A stretch of 64,000 nucleotides of DNA from JAPPHA01 sp963664045 (lineage in GTDB: Bacteria; Pseudomonadota; Alphaproteobacteria; Rhodobacterales; Rhodobacteraceae). The stretch lies in assembly GCA_963664045.2 (NCBI GenBank), contig CAXXGT010000007.1, positions 124,001 through 188,000 of the forward strand. The letters are read 5' to 3'. The position numbers were made by a program, and so were the translations under genes. The notes under the pieces are model-generated. The model was not told where the DNA came from and made no database searches. It saw only the letters and a program-made list of their open reading frames with translations. Positions 53,492 to 62,062 of the stretch are shown piece by piece (positions within the stretch are counted from its first letter, which is position 1; every line of letters starts with the position of its first letter).

Positions 53492-55927
53492 CTACCATGT
53501 CCATAGAAAAGGGGCTGGACAATGGGCTTCCCCCATGATAGTCCGGCCGCATGGCACAATCACAGATCAGCCGCACCTTGCGGGACGATGCGGCGGTCGC
53601 GCGGGTGGCGTCGATCCTGTCGCAGGAACGGTTCGACAGCCGATCCGCCCTGGGCCGCCGCATCTGCGAGGAGTTCTCGTTTCTCGACGCGCGCGGCCGG
53701 CCTCGGCTTGCCGGGTGCATGAAAGCGCTCGGCGCCTTGGCCGAGAGGGATTCCGGCATCGCCCTTCCGCCGCCGAAGGCGCCGGCGATCGGGAACCGGC
53801 CGCGCCAGCTTGAGGCGGATGTCCCCGAACCCGAGGATGTGCCGCCGCATCCCGCGCGGATAGGGGACCTCGGGATCGTCGCCGTCGCGCGCGCTGCGGA
53901 CCGGGCCCTGTGGAACACGCTGGTCGCGCGCGAGCATCCGCACGGGATGACGACCTTCGCGGGCCGCCAGGTCCGCTACCTCGTCGGCTCGGCGCACGGC
54001 TGGCTCGGCGCGGCGGGCTTTTCCGCCGCGGCGCTGCGGGTGGCGGCGCGGGACCGCTGGATCGGGTGGGACGACGAGGGGCGACGGTCGCATCTCGAGC
54101 GCGTCGTCTGCCTGAGCCGCTTCCTGATCCGTCCGTCCGTGCACTGCCCGCACCTGGCCAGCCATGTCCTCGGCCGCATCCTGCGCCGCCTGCCGGGCGA
54201 CTTCGCGGAGCGCTACGGCTTCCGTCCGTATCTCGTTGAGAGTTTCGCCGACGAGGGGTATGACGGCACCTGCCTCAGGGCGGCGAACTTCCTGCGCGTC
54301 GGAAAGACCGAAGGCCGGGGCCGGCAGGACCGGGACCACCGTCGGGCGAAGACCGTGAAGACGGTCTTTGTGCGCGAGCTGGAACGCTCCTGGCGCAGGA
54401 AGCTCGGCGTCCCGCACGTCGACCACGCGCCCTCGCTGGAGCCGGGCGCGGGGCTGAACGCGCAGGACTGGGCGGAGAACGAGTTCGGAGGGGCACCCTT
54501 GGGCGACAAGCGACTTTCCGCGCGCCTGGCGAAGAGCGCCGGCCTTCTGGCGGCGTATCCCGGGCAGAAGATCAACGCCTCCAGCGACAGCGGCGGCAAC
54601 GAGATCGCCGGCTTCTACCGCCTGATCGAGGCGCCCGCCGAGTCGGAGGTCACGGTGCCGAACATCCTCGCGCCGCACCGCGAGCGCAGCATCCAGCGGA
54701 TGCGCGGCCAGCGGACGGTCCTGGCGATCCAGGACGGCACGGACCTGAACTTCTCCCGCCGTCCCGGCTGTGACGGACTACAGCTGATCGGAAAGAACCA
54801 GACGGCGGCGACGAGCCTGGGGCTGCACATGCACGCGACGCTGGCGGTGACGGGGACGGGCCTGCCGCTGGGCGTGCTCGAGACGGGTTTCGATCCGGCG
54901 AAGGCGCTCTCGAAAGAGGAGGAGAGGCGCCGCAAGACGGCGCGGTGGCTCGAAGGGTTCGACGACATCGCCGCCGCCGCGCGCGAGATCGGCGGAAAGA
55001 CGCGGGTGATCTCCGTGTGCGACCGGGAGGCGGACATGTTCGCGCTGTTCGACGCGCAGCGCCGCCGTCCGCGCGTCGAGCTTCTGGTGCGCGCCAAGCA
55101 TGACAGGGTGCTCGGAGAGGAGAAGCCGAAGCTGTTCGCGACGATGGGCGGCGACACGCCCGACGGCCTGATCGACGTCGAGGTCGAAGGGCTGGTGGCG
55201 CGTCCGAAATCCAGCCGGACGAAGGCCCGCCCCGCGCGGCAGAAGCGGCTGGCGAGCTGCGAGCTGCGGTTCCGCCGCGTCACGCTGCCGGCGACGGACG
55301 CCGTCCCCGGCGCGGAGCCGGTTTCCTTGCACGGGGTTCACGTCAGGGAGATCGCGCCGCCCGAGGGCGAGGACCCCGTGCAGTGGTTCCTGCTGACCAC
55401 GCTCAGGGTCAAGAGCGCAGAGGAGGCTGCGGAAGTCGTCGGCTTCTACCTTCAAAGATGGCGCGTCGAGGATTTCTTCCGCGTCCTGAAGTCCGGCTGC
55501 CGCGTCGAGTTCCTGCTGTTCCGCACCGCCGACAGGCTGCAGCGGGCGATCGCGATCAACGCGGTGATCGCCTGGCGCATCATGGTGATGACGCTGCTCG
55601 GCCGCCAGGTTCCCGACTGCGCGCCGCAGCTGATGTTCACCGACCAGGAACTCGGCTTCCTGCGCGACTACGCGAACAGGTACGGCCTGGAAGCGCCGGA
55701 GCGGCTCGGCGACGCCGTGCGCCTGGTCGCGCATCTGGGCGGCTACCGCGACCGAAAGCACGATCCGGAGCCCGGAAACCAGATCATGTGGCACGGGCAG
55801 ACGCGGCTGACGAGCGCCGCGCTGGGCCATGAAATCGGTCGTGAAGTCGGGTTCCGGGACGGCCAGAAGCATGCACTGAGAGCCAGGGGATAGAACGTTG
55901 CCATGCAGAGTTATGTATACTCGGTAG
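53492..55927. mobile_element. IS4-family insertion sequence with 8-base target duplication
   Basis: The element starts CTACC and ends GGTAG. It is flanked by direct copies of GCCTAGCA at 53484-53491 and 55928-55935. The right end (inward CTACCGAGTATACATAACT) recalls the IS50-type end. It carries one transposase gene. Confidence 0.82.
53551..55893 (+). CDS. IS4-family transposase with N-terminal DruA-like (DUF4338) domain
   Basis: The 780-residue product is a fusion. Residues about 120-270 resemble DUF4338/DruA proteins: FAGRQVRYLVGSAHGWLGAA, RDRWIGWDDEGRRSHLERVV, PHLASHVLGRILRRLPGDFA, ESFADEGYDGTCLRAANF. From about residue 310 it is an IS50-like transposase: WAENEFGGAPLGDKRLSARL, Asp in LAIQDGTDLNFSRRP, Asp in VISVCDREADMFALFD and Glu in YLQRWRVEDFFRVLKSGCRV. 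Its role is to move the element; what the N-terminal domain adds is unknown. It appears intact. Confidence 0.88.
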   Translation: MAQSQISRTLRDDAAVARVASILSQERFDSRSALGRRICEEFSFLDARGRPRLAGCMKALGALAERDSGIALPPPKAPAIGNRPRQLEADVPEPEDVPPHPARIGDLGIVAVARAADRALWNTLVAREHPHGMTTFAGRQVRYLVGSAHGWLGAAGFSAAALRVAARDRWIGWDDEGRRSHLERVVCLSRFLIRPSVHCPHLASHVLGRILRRLPGDFAERYGFRPYLVESFADEGYDGTCLRAANFLRVGKTEGRGRQDRDHRRAKTVKTVFVRELERSWRRKLGVPHVDHAPSLEPGAGLNAQDWAENEFGGAPLGDKRLSARLAKSAGLLAAYPGQKINASSDSGGNEIAGFYRLIEAPAESEVTVPNILAPHRERSIQRMRGQRTVLAIQDGTDLNFSRRPGCDGLQLIGKNQTAATSLGLHMHATLAVTGTGLPLGVLETGFDPAKALSKEEERRRKTARWLEGFDDIAAAAREIGGKTRVISVCDREADMFALFDAQRRRPRVELLVRAKHDRVLGEEKPKLFATMGGDTPDGLIDVEVEGLVARPKSSRTKARPARQKRLASCELRFRRVTLPATDAVPGAEPVSLHGVHVREIAPPEGEDPVQWFLLTTLRVKSAEEAAEVVGFYLQRWRVEDFFRVLKSGCRVEFLLFRTADRLQRAIAINAVIAWRIMVMTLLGRQVPDCAPQLMFTDQELGFLRDYANRYGLEAPERLGDAVRLVAHLGGYRDRKHDPEPGNQIMWHGQTRLTSAALGHEIGREVGFRDGQKHALRARG

Positions 55928-55935
55928 GCCTAGCA

Positions 55936-56094
55936 TCCAAAGGTGGCTACCTGCACGGGGCACGCGTGACCCTCGCTAACGCCAACCACGCGGACGGGTT
56001 ATTCAGTGCCGTTGGCACGACCCAGACTGTCATCGGACCCATCCTGCTGTTTCTGCTGTTTCTGGCTCTGCGCAACCGATTCCGCCTCGGATGA
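55936..56094 (+). pseudogene. Pentapeptide-repeat membrane protein, 3' part
   Basis: The frame SKGGYLHGARVTLANANHAD ends with a membrane segment (VIGPILLFLLFLALRNRFRL). It follows directly on the codon interrupted at 53491 when one target copy and the IS are removed. The short frame starting at 55903 within the IS end is an accident of the junction. Confidence 0.82.
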
Positions 56095-56440
56095 TTGTCA
56101 GCGTTCGGGACAGGCTGGCAGCCACGTTGAAAGCATGCAGATTCACCCGTCCCTTGCCATCCCTCATTCAGCCTAACATAACGGCGTTATGTCCTTTGAA
56201 ATTCCATGGTCAAGACGCTGACATTCCGTATTTTTTAATGATTCTGTCTATTGTTGTGGCACCTGCGCCGAATGACGGGATGGATCAGGATTGCTGTGAA
56301 ACGAACGTGGTCACGCTTGGTACAAGATCCTTTCCTGGCTGAGTTCTCCAGTGGTCTGATGCGGTCGAACAGGCAGTGCGGCGTGAGTAACGCTGGCGGA
56401 AATTGATGAATACTTCAGGAGTTTTCACGGCGTCGCCAAA
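56095..56440. other. Intergenic region
   Basis: No gene is supported. A short palindrome CATAAC-GGC-GTTATG lies at 56177-56191. Its function is unknown; it could be a regulator site or a recombination relic. Confidence 0.3.
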
Positions 56441-57000
56441 ATGAGAAACTCGGGCCAAATGAGAGGCGTTTCCAGAAAGATACTCCGCAACCGCATGTTC
56501 GCACTTGCGATCCTCGCAGGAGCAATCGTGTTCTTTGTTTACGATCTCGTTTATGACGCATTCTTAGAAAACGAATTTCCGTCTTATCATTTCTTCATCG
56601 AGCTGCTTGTCTTCATCGGCGTTTCGATAGCACTCACGTCGGCTTACGTGACCTGCTCCATTTGCGCGCACGGCTGGACCGCGAAGAGAAGCGCAACGAC
56701 ATGTTTTCCCGCGCACTGGCCGAGAGCATAGATGTGCAACTGGACGAATGGCAGATGACCCCGAGCGAGAAGGATGTCGCCTGGTTCATTATCAAGGGAT
56801 ACCGGTTTTCCGAGATTGCCCGTTTGCGCGGCGTCAAGGAAACCACTTCCCGTCTGCAGGCTACCTCGCTCTATGCGAAGGCGGGGGTCAGCGGGCGTTC
56901 GGAGTTCGTGGCCGAGATCATCCAGTCATTGCTGGAGGCTCTTCCCGAAAAAACCGATACCCGGGGCCAGACTTCGCAAACCAAATCCGAAGAGCCTTGA
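56441..57000 (+). pseudogene. Membrane-anchored LuxR-type HTH regulator with frameshift
   Basis: The first frame (56441 to about 56660) encodes two membrane segments (FALAILAGAIVFFVYDLVYD; FFIELLVFIGVSIALTSAYV). The second frame (about 56655-57000) continues with a charged linker (RARLDREEKRNDMFSRALAE) and a LuxR-type HTH (MTPSEKDVAWFIIKGYRFSE, then IARLRGVKETTSRLQATSLY). In related alphaproteobacterial proteins these parts form one chain. A one-base loss near 56650-56660, or a sequencing error there, would explain the break. Confidence 0.65.
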
Positions 57001-57053
57001 ATTCGAGAGCCCGCCCTTCCGAACACGCCTGGTTCCGTGTCCGCCGGAACGGG

Positions 57054-57712
57054 TTGGCTCGACGCACGGGCTGGACATGCGACGTTCCCTTGAGCGACCT
57101 GCGTCGACACGTTGATGCGCAGCCTGGCGAAACTGTCGAGGCCTGCATCGCCGAGGGATTCCGGGATGTGAATACGAAGAGGTTTTCCCGGGAGTTCTTC
57201 AATCGCGTTCGCGGTGTCGTTGGCATGGAAATTGCGCTTGGCGATGCAGTTGCCCGATTTGCGCCAATGCAAATGATTGCAGCCAACCTGAGTTTCGAAC
57301 GGGCATCGGAGCGGTTTCTCGCCGAGCAGGGGATCACGGCCGGAGAATTCGCTGCAAATGGCGCATTGCGGGTTTTTCATGCCGAACAGTTTTTGCTCCC
57401 GAATGGAAACCCGGACCAGGCAGTCAAGTTGTTTCGCGGCTCGACCCTGGTCGATGAATCGATGTTGACCAGTGAAGATCACGCCTCCGGACTGGTGGAC
57501 GGAATCAAACATTGGATGATCCACAACCAGTCATCCAAAGGTCGTATTCCGTACAAGTACTGGCCAAGCAGAGGCACGGAATCCCCAGCGGACAACGCCA
57601 TACGGAACTTTCTTGCATCCTGGTCGCTCGCGCGGTTGGCCAAGCTCGGGAATAGCGCCGAAATAGGTGAAGCGGCGCGGCTCAATTTACGTTTCAACCT
57701 GTCCCGGTACTC
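57054..57712 (+). CDS. Unknown protein, 3'-truncated
   Basis: The reading frame from about 57054 (TTG; start unsure) contains conserved-looking segments GFRDVNTKRFSREFFNRVRG and HWMIHNQSSKGRIPYKYWPS, then RGTESPADNAIRNFLASWSL. I do not recognise the family. At 57713 the sequence changes into a piece of a Tn3 resolvase gene, so the original C-terminus has been lost. The frame open upstream to 56748 overlaps the LuxR HTH and is spurious there. Confidence 0.45.
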
Positions 57713-57748
57713 CAGGCCGTCAGCGAGGGACGAAGTTACCGCTGGAGA
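57713..57748 (+). repeat. Resolvase gene fragment
   Basis: The bases CAGGCCGTCAGCGAGGGACG and on match the codons for QAVSEGRSYRW of the resolvase at 34974-35579, with one difference in about 33. The match starts and ends abruptly, so this is a recombination scar at the left border of the metal-ATPase segment. Confidence 0.75.
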
Positions 57749-57755
57749 ATGCCTC

Positions 57756-57790
57756 TTGATCCTCTAATCGCTAGAGGATTTAGCATCGCG
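57756..57790 (+). promoter_or_regulatory. MerR-family-type operator/promoter of the metal ATPase gene
   Basis: A perfect palindrome ATCCTCTA-ATCGC-TAGAGGAT (57759-57779) overlaps a TTGATC -35-like box (57756) and lies before an AT-containing -10-like stretch (TTTAGCAT), which gives the long spacer typical of promoters activated by CueR/CadR/PbrR-type regulators. No such regulator gene is adjacent. The MerR at 60362 is a mercury-type protein with its own operator. Confidence 0.6.
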
Positions 57791-57813
57791 CGGTATCGAA
57801 TGTAAGGACCGAG

Positions 57814-60006
57814 ATGGCAGAGCCAATCAAGACAAAGTACCGCGTTGGAGGAATGGACTGCGCGGCTTGCGGGAGCAAGATCGAGACTGCGGTAAGCCGG
57901 ATCCATGGCGTTTCCGAAGTCGGCGCCAGCTTTACCGCCGGCACGTTGAACGTGGTCCATGACGCGGTTCAGTTCAGCGCCATCCAAGACGTCGTCAAAT
58001 CACTGGGTTACAACATCTCGCCGGACAGTCCCGCACCACGGGCGGGCGATGAAACGCTTGACCAGATCGGTCATGACCATGACCACGCCGACGGTCATCT
58101 CGATCCTGACGACGGCCCTTGGTGGAGGACACGCAAGGCGATACTTACCCTGGCCTGCGGTCTTGCGTTGGTCGTGGCCTATCTGGTCGGACGGCTTGTG
58201 CCCGATACCGGTCATTTCGCATTCATAGCCGCGCTGCTCGTCGGCCTGATACCGGTCGGGCGACGTGCGCTGGCCGGCGCCATGGCCGGCACGCCGTTCT
58301 CCATCGAAACCCTGATGACCATTGCCGCCACCGGAGCCGTCATCATCGGCGCGACCGAGGAAGCGGCGATAGTGATCCTGTTGTTCCTTGTCGGTGAACT
58401 GCTCGAAGGCGTGGCCGCGGGCCGCGCCCGCGCCAGCATCAAGGGGCTGGCCGATCTCGTGCCCAAAACGGCGCTCCTGGTTCAAGGCGATCAGACCCGT
58501 GAAGTGCCGGCGGCTGGCCTCGCTGTGAACGAGATCGTCATGGTGCGTCCCGGAGACCGGATACCTGCCGATGGCGACATCGTCGAAGGGCACAGCGCAA
58601 TCGACGAATCCCCTGTTACGGGTGAAAGCGTGCCCAAGTTCAAGCAGGTGGGCGACGAGGTGTTCGCCGGCACGATCAATACCGATGCCGTGCTGAAAAT
58701 ACGGGTCACGGCGAGCGCGAGCGACAATACTATCGCGCGGGTCGTACGGCTGGTCGAGGAAGCCCAGGAGAGCAAGGCGCCGACCGCCCGATTCATCGAT
58801 CGCTTCTCGATGTACTACACACCCGGCGTGCTCGTCGTCGGTGCCTTGGTGGCGATCGTACCTCCCCTCCTGTTCGGGCAGTCGTGGGGCGAATGGGTCT
58901 ACAAGGGCCTTGCGATCCTGCTGATTGGGTGTCCGTGCGCCCTCGTCATCTCGACGCCGGCCGCGATCGCCGCCGCGCTGTCGGCCGGCGCGCGTCAGGG
59001 CCTGCTCCTCAAGGGCGGCGCGGTGCTCGAACGCCTGCGCTCGATTTCGACGGTCGCGCTCGACAAGACCGGAACGCTCACCGAAGGCAAACCACAGGTG
59101 ACAGACATCGTCGGGGTCGGTCGTTCGCAGAGCAAAGTGCTGTCGCTTGCGGCTGCGCTCGAGACTGGATCGAGCCATCCGCTGGCAATCGCAATTCTTG
59201 CCAGGGCACACGCCGACAAGGCGCCCATTCCACCCGCTGCATCGGCCAGGGCCATCGCTGGCCAGGGCGTCTCGGGCAAGGTCGGCGGCGAGGACGTATT
59301 CCTCGCTTCGCCTGCGGCTGCGAGGGAACGTGCCATGATCGAGCCGGAACTGCAGGCAGTGATCGACAAGTTCAATGACAACGGCAAGACCGTTTCCGTC
59401 CTCGTTGCCGGTTCAGAAGTCGCTGGCTTACTGGCGATGCGCGACGAACCTCGGGCGGCCGCCGAGGCCGGCCTTCATGCGCTCAAGGCCGCCGGCGTCG
59501 GTGTCGTCATGCTGACCGGCGACAATGCGCGGACCGCTCGGGCAATCGGCTCGAAACTCGGTATCGAGGTTCGAGCGGGTCTGTTGCCCGAGGACAAGCA
59601 GCGCATCGTTCGCGAGTTGCAGTCCGAAGGGAAAGTGGTGGCCAAAGTCGGCGACGGTATCAACGACGCTCCAGCGCTGGCGGCGGCAGATATCGGCATC
59701 GCCATGGGTGGCGGCACAGATGTTGCGCTCGAAACCGCCGACGCCGCGGTGCTGCATGCTCGCGTGCTCGACATCGCCGGAATGATCGACCTGTCCAAGG
59801 CGACCATGACCAACATCTGGCAGAACATCGCGGTCTCGCTTGGCCTCAAGGCCGCCTTTTTCGTGACCACCATCGTGGGTATAACCGGGCTCTGGCCGGC
59901 TATCCTGGCCGATACCGGTGCAACGGTGCTCGTAACCCTCAACGCGATGCGCCTGTTGGGTTGGGGCGTTCGCCGCCTCCCTATCGCCGCTGCTCCGGCA
60001 GCCTAA
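57814..60006 (+). CDS. Heavy-metal P1B-type ATPase (Zn/Cd/Pb exporter type)
   Basis: The product is 730 residues. An N-terminal metal-binding domain has GGMDCAACGSKIE (about 10-22), then a His/Asp-rich linker (DHDHADGHLDPDDG). Membrane segments follow, with the metal site CPC in LLIGCPCALVIS. The P-type motifs are DKTGTLT (phosphorylated Asp), MLTGDNARTARA and GDGINDAPALAAADIG. The CPC motif plus the His-rich linker fits ZntA/CadA-type efflux of Zn, Cd or Pb from the cytoplasm. It is bounded by resolvase fragments on both sides, so it was carried in by Tn3-type activity. Confidence 0.94.
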   Translation: MAEPIKTKYRVGGMDCAACGSKIETAVSRIHGVSEVGASFTAGTLNVVHDAVQFSAIQDVVKSLGYNISPDSPAPRAGDETLDQIGHDHDHADGHLDPDDGPWWRTRKAILTLACGLALVVAYLVGRLVPDTGHFAFIAALLVGLIPVGRRALAGAMAGTPFSIETLMTIAATGAVIIGATEEAAIVILLFLVGELLEGVAAGRARASIKGLADLVPKTALLVQGDQTREVPAAGLAVNEIVMVRPGDRIPADGDIVEGHSAIDESPVTGESVPKFKQVGDEVFAGTINTDAVLKIRVTASASDNTIARVVRLVEEAQESKAPTARFIDRFSMYYTPGVLVVGALVAIVPPLLFGQSWGEWVYKGLAILLIGCPCALVISTPAAIAAALSAGARQGLLLKGGAVLERLRSISTVALDKTGTLTEGKPQVTDIVGVGRSQSKVLSLAAALETGSSHPLAIAILARAHADKAPIPPAASARAIAGQGVSGKVGGEDVFLASPAAARERAMIEPELQAVIDKFNDNGKTVSVLVAGSEVAGLLAMRDEPRAAAEAGLHALKAAGVGVVMLTGDNARTARAIGSKLGIEVRAGLLPEDKQRIVRELQSEGKVVAKVGDGINDAPALAAADIGIAMGGGTDVALETADAAVLHARVLDIAGMIDLSKATMTNIWQNIAVSLGLKAAFFVTTIVGITGLWPAILADTGATVLVTLNAMRLLGWGVRRLPIAAAPAA

Positions 60007-60007
60007 G

Positions 60008-60062
60008 TGTAGCGGCTTGAGATCATCTGACGCCGCACTTGAGATCATCTCAAGCCGCTACA
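60008..60062. repeat. 55-base imperfect palindrome
   Basis: The arms TGTAGCGGCTTGAGAT and ATCTCAAGCCGCTACA are perfect inverted copies of 16 bases, and the motif CTTGAGATCATCT occurs twice. It begins two bases after the ATPase stop and could stop transcription. It also looks like a pair of insertion-sequence ends joined together. It cuts into a Tn3-type end that continues at 60064. Confidence 0.65.
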
Positions 60063-60063
60063 G

Positions 60064-60123
60064 CTACCGGAATCGACCCCCAAAAGCACAATCTACCGCT
60101 ACCTCGCTCACAAGGACAGCTGA
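60064..60123 (+). pseudogene. Partial Tn3-type end followed by a resolvase C-terminal fragment
   Basis: CTACCGGAATCGACCC at 60064-60079 equals the outer part of the unit B-type end. The following frame reads PKSTIYRYLAHKDS and a stop, which is the last part of a resolvase HTH. With the fragment at 57713 it brackets the metal-ATPase segment. Bases 60124-60361 hold no gene I can support. Confidence 0.6.
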
Positions 60124-60361
60124 GAGCAGTTCTTGCAACAGGGCCCATTTGCGTTTCCGGACCGCGCGGCCGGGTTGATCCGTGTTCCAGCAGATGATGA
60201 TCGCCGGAAGGAGATTGAGCCCAATTTGCAGATTTCAGCCGGGATCAGGGCGGCGGAATGGCCCTCTCGTGCTGCTCAGCCCCAAATGTATGGGCAATCA
60301 CCCATGAGGGCCACGAGAGAGGCCCGGAGCCGTGCACGCCTGCAAGACGGCGTCTGAGAGC

Positions 60362-60775
60362 TCACGAGCCAATCGTTTCGAGCACCGGGCAGTCCGGCAC
60401 ATCGGCGCCGGAACATTTCGCAGCGGTTTCGGCAAGAACAGCTTCAATACGCCTGAGATCCGCGATCCTCGCGCGAATGTCGGAAAGGTGCCGTTCCGTT
60501 CGCTCTTTGACCTCTGCGCAGGTTGGAGCACCGCCGTCCTCAAGGCCCAGAAGTCTCCGGATATCGTCCATAGGGAACCCGAGTTCGCGGGCCCGCAGGA
60601 TGAAGCGCAGGCGTGTGGCATGGGTCGCGGAGTAGATGCGGTAACCTGCGTCCGTTCGGGGCGGGTCGGGCAAGAGGCCGATTTTCTCGTAGTAGCGGAT
60701 CGTCTCGATGTTGCAGCCGGTCGCGCGGGCCAGGTCTCCTCGCGTGAGGCCACTCTCGCTCTCGTGATCTGACAC
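60362..60775 (-). CDS. merR: MerR, mercury-responsive regulator
   Basis: The product is 137 residues from a GTG start at 60775, which begins the family-length protein. The MerR HTH (LTRGDLARATGCNIETIRYY) is followed by the dimer helix. The three Hg-binding Cys are present: one in APTCAEVKERT and two in KCSGADVPDCP. It is divergent from merT and should repress, and with Hg(II) activate, the promoter between them. The long frame upstream of the GTG is spurious. Confidence 0.93.
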   Translation of the reverse strand: MSDHESESGLTRGDLARATGCNIETIRYYEKIGLLPDPPRTDAGYRIYSATHATRLRFILRARELGFPMDDIRRLLGLEDGGAPTCAEVKERTERHLSDIRARIADLRRIEAVLAETAAKCSGADVPDCPVLETIGS

Positions 60776-60788
60776 GGGATTTTTCCTC

Positions 60789-60818
60789 TTGAGCCTGTAG
60801 TCGCTACAGACCTTATAC
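60789..60818 (+). promoter_or_regulatory. mer operator/promoter
   Basis: A -35 box TTGAGC (60789-60794) and a -10 box TTATAC (60813-60818) are separated by 18 bases that contain the palindrome CTGTAG-TCG-CTACAG (60795-60809), the classic position of the MerR site in the long spacer. It directs merT onwards. Confidence 0.82.
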
Positions 60819-60850
60819 CCATCGTCAATCAATGACGAGATGTGCGTGAC

Positions 60851-61240
60851 ATGGAACTTGCAGACGATCGGACGGACAACGCGGGAGAGGATCGCCAGGC
60901 CCGGAAGGGCTGGCTCGCGGCGGGCGGCGTTTTGGGCGCCATTCTTGCCTCGGCCTGTTGCGTCGGGCCCCTGGTGCTGCTCACGCTCGGCATCTCCGGC
61001 GCCTGGATCGGCAACCTCACGACGCTGGAGCCCTACAAGCCGATCTTCGCCGTGATCGCGCTCGGCTTCATCGCGGCGGGCTTCCGGCAGGTGTATTTTC
61101 GCAAGCCGGTGGCCTGCGAGCCGGGATCCCACTGCGCGCGCCCGTCATCGGCCCACATCACCAGGATGACGCTCTGGGCGTCCCTCGTTCTCGTTCTCGC
61201 GGCGCTCACGATCAACTGGTGGGCCCCGCTTCTCTACTGA
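60851..61240 (+). CDS. merT: MerT, mercuric ion transport membrane protein
   Basis: The 129-residue product has three membrane segments. The first contains the vicinal Cys pair of MerT in LASACCVGPLVLLTLGISGA, and a second Cys pair region is VACEPGSHC in the cytoplasmic loop. It takes Hg(II) from MerP and moves it to the cytosol for MerA. It is the first gene of the operon. Confidence 0.93.
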   Translation: MELADDRTDNAGEDRQARKGWLAAGGVLGAILASACCVGPLVLLTLGISGAWIGNLTTLEPYKPIFAVIALGFIAAGFRQVYFRKPVACEPGSHCARPSSAHITRMTLWASLVLVLAALTINWWAPLLY

Positions 61241-61257
61241 CCCGAAAGGACATCCCC

Positions 61258-61563
61258 ATGAAGAAAGCTCTTGCGCTCGCCGTGTTCGGGCTGACCACCG
61301 CGGTCTCGATGACCGCCATTCCTGTTGCCGCACAATCCGTTGCCGCGGAGCAGACAGTAATCTTCGCGGTCGAAAACATGACCTGCGCGCTGTGCCCGAT
61401 CACGGTGAAGCGCGCGATGGAAGGTGTCGAAGGCGTCCGCGGCGTCGAGATCGACTTCGAGGCCCGCACGGCCACGGTCGTTTTCGACACCGCCGCGACC
61501 AGCGCCGACGCCATTGCGGCCGCCTCCGCCAACGCGGGTTATCCGGCTGTCACGGGCGGTTGA
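61258..61563 (+). CDS. merP: MerP, periplasmic mercury-binding protein
   Basis: The 101-residue product has a signal peptide ending near VAAQS and a metal-binding domain with the Cys pair in VENMTCALCPITVKRAM. It has a GAAAGGA ribosome binding site. Its role is Hg(II) capture in the periplasm and handover to MerT. Confidence 0.94.
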   Translation: MKKALALAVFGLTTAVSMTAIPVAAQSVAAEQTVIFAVENMTCALCPITVKRAMEGVEGVRGVEIDFEARTATVVFDTAATSADAIAAASANAGYPAVTGG

Positions 61564-61568
61564 GCTCA

Positions 61569-61819
61569 TGCGCGAAGAACTGATGGGCGGAGTGCTCGCG
61601 ACCGCGGCCCGCCACCCGGTTGTTGATCGTTTGCTGTGGGGGTGGGCGGGGTTCTGCTCGCCGGATTCCCCGGAGTGATTAGTGGCTGGTCAAACGGGTT
61701 CGCTGGCATCTCGGTTTTGCAAGCAGCTGCGGCAGCGGCGATGACCTGGGGCACTTTTCGCAGAAGCAAGCAAACGGACGGGTGCTGCGTGCAGCCGGGG
61801 AACCCGAAAGGCACACAAG
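61569..61819 (+). other. merP-merF spacer with short open frames
   Basis: A frame starting at 61569 stops after 36 codons, and another, from a GTG at 61636, ends with KQTDGCCVQPGNPKG just inside merF. The vicinal Cys pair hints at a small mercury protein, but the two frames look like a broken gene. I cannot name it. Confidence 0.3.
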
Positions 61820-62062
61820 ATGACTGAACGCTCTGACCACGATCTGCTGAAGACGGGGATTGTTGGCGGCATCATCGTCGCACTCTGCTGCTTCACGCCG
61901 GTCCTGGTTGTGCTGCTGGGGGCAGTAGGCCTCTCCGCTGTGCTTGGCTGGATCGACTATGTGCTATTTCCCGCACTGGCCTTTTTTGTTGCGCTGACCG
62001 CCTACGCGGTCTGGCGCAAGTACAACCAAACCAAAGAGAATGGATCGTTCCATGACAGATGA
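61820..62062 (+). CDS. merF: MerF, small mercury transporter
   Basis: The 80-residue product has two membrane segments and the vicinal Cys pair in IVALCCFTPVLVVLL, as in MerF. It overlaps the merA start by 11 bases. It adds a second Hg(II) uptake route to MerT. Confidence 0.9.
   Translation: MTERSDHDLLKTGIVGGIIVALCCFTPVLVVLLGAVGLSAVLGWIDYVLFPALAFFVALTAYAVWRKYNQTKENGSFHDR

Noticed and set aside
54778..55872. A 364-codon minus-strand open frame
   Set aside because: It is antisense to the IS4 transposase core.
58000..59211. A 403-codon minus-strand open frame
   Set aside because: It is antisense to the P-type ATPase with all P-type motifs; long GC-rich shadows are expected here.
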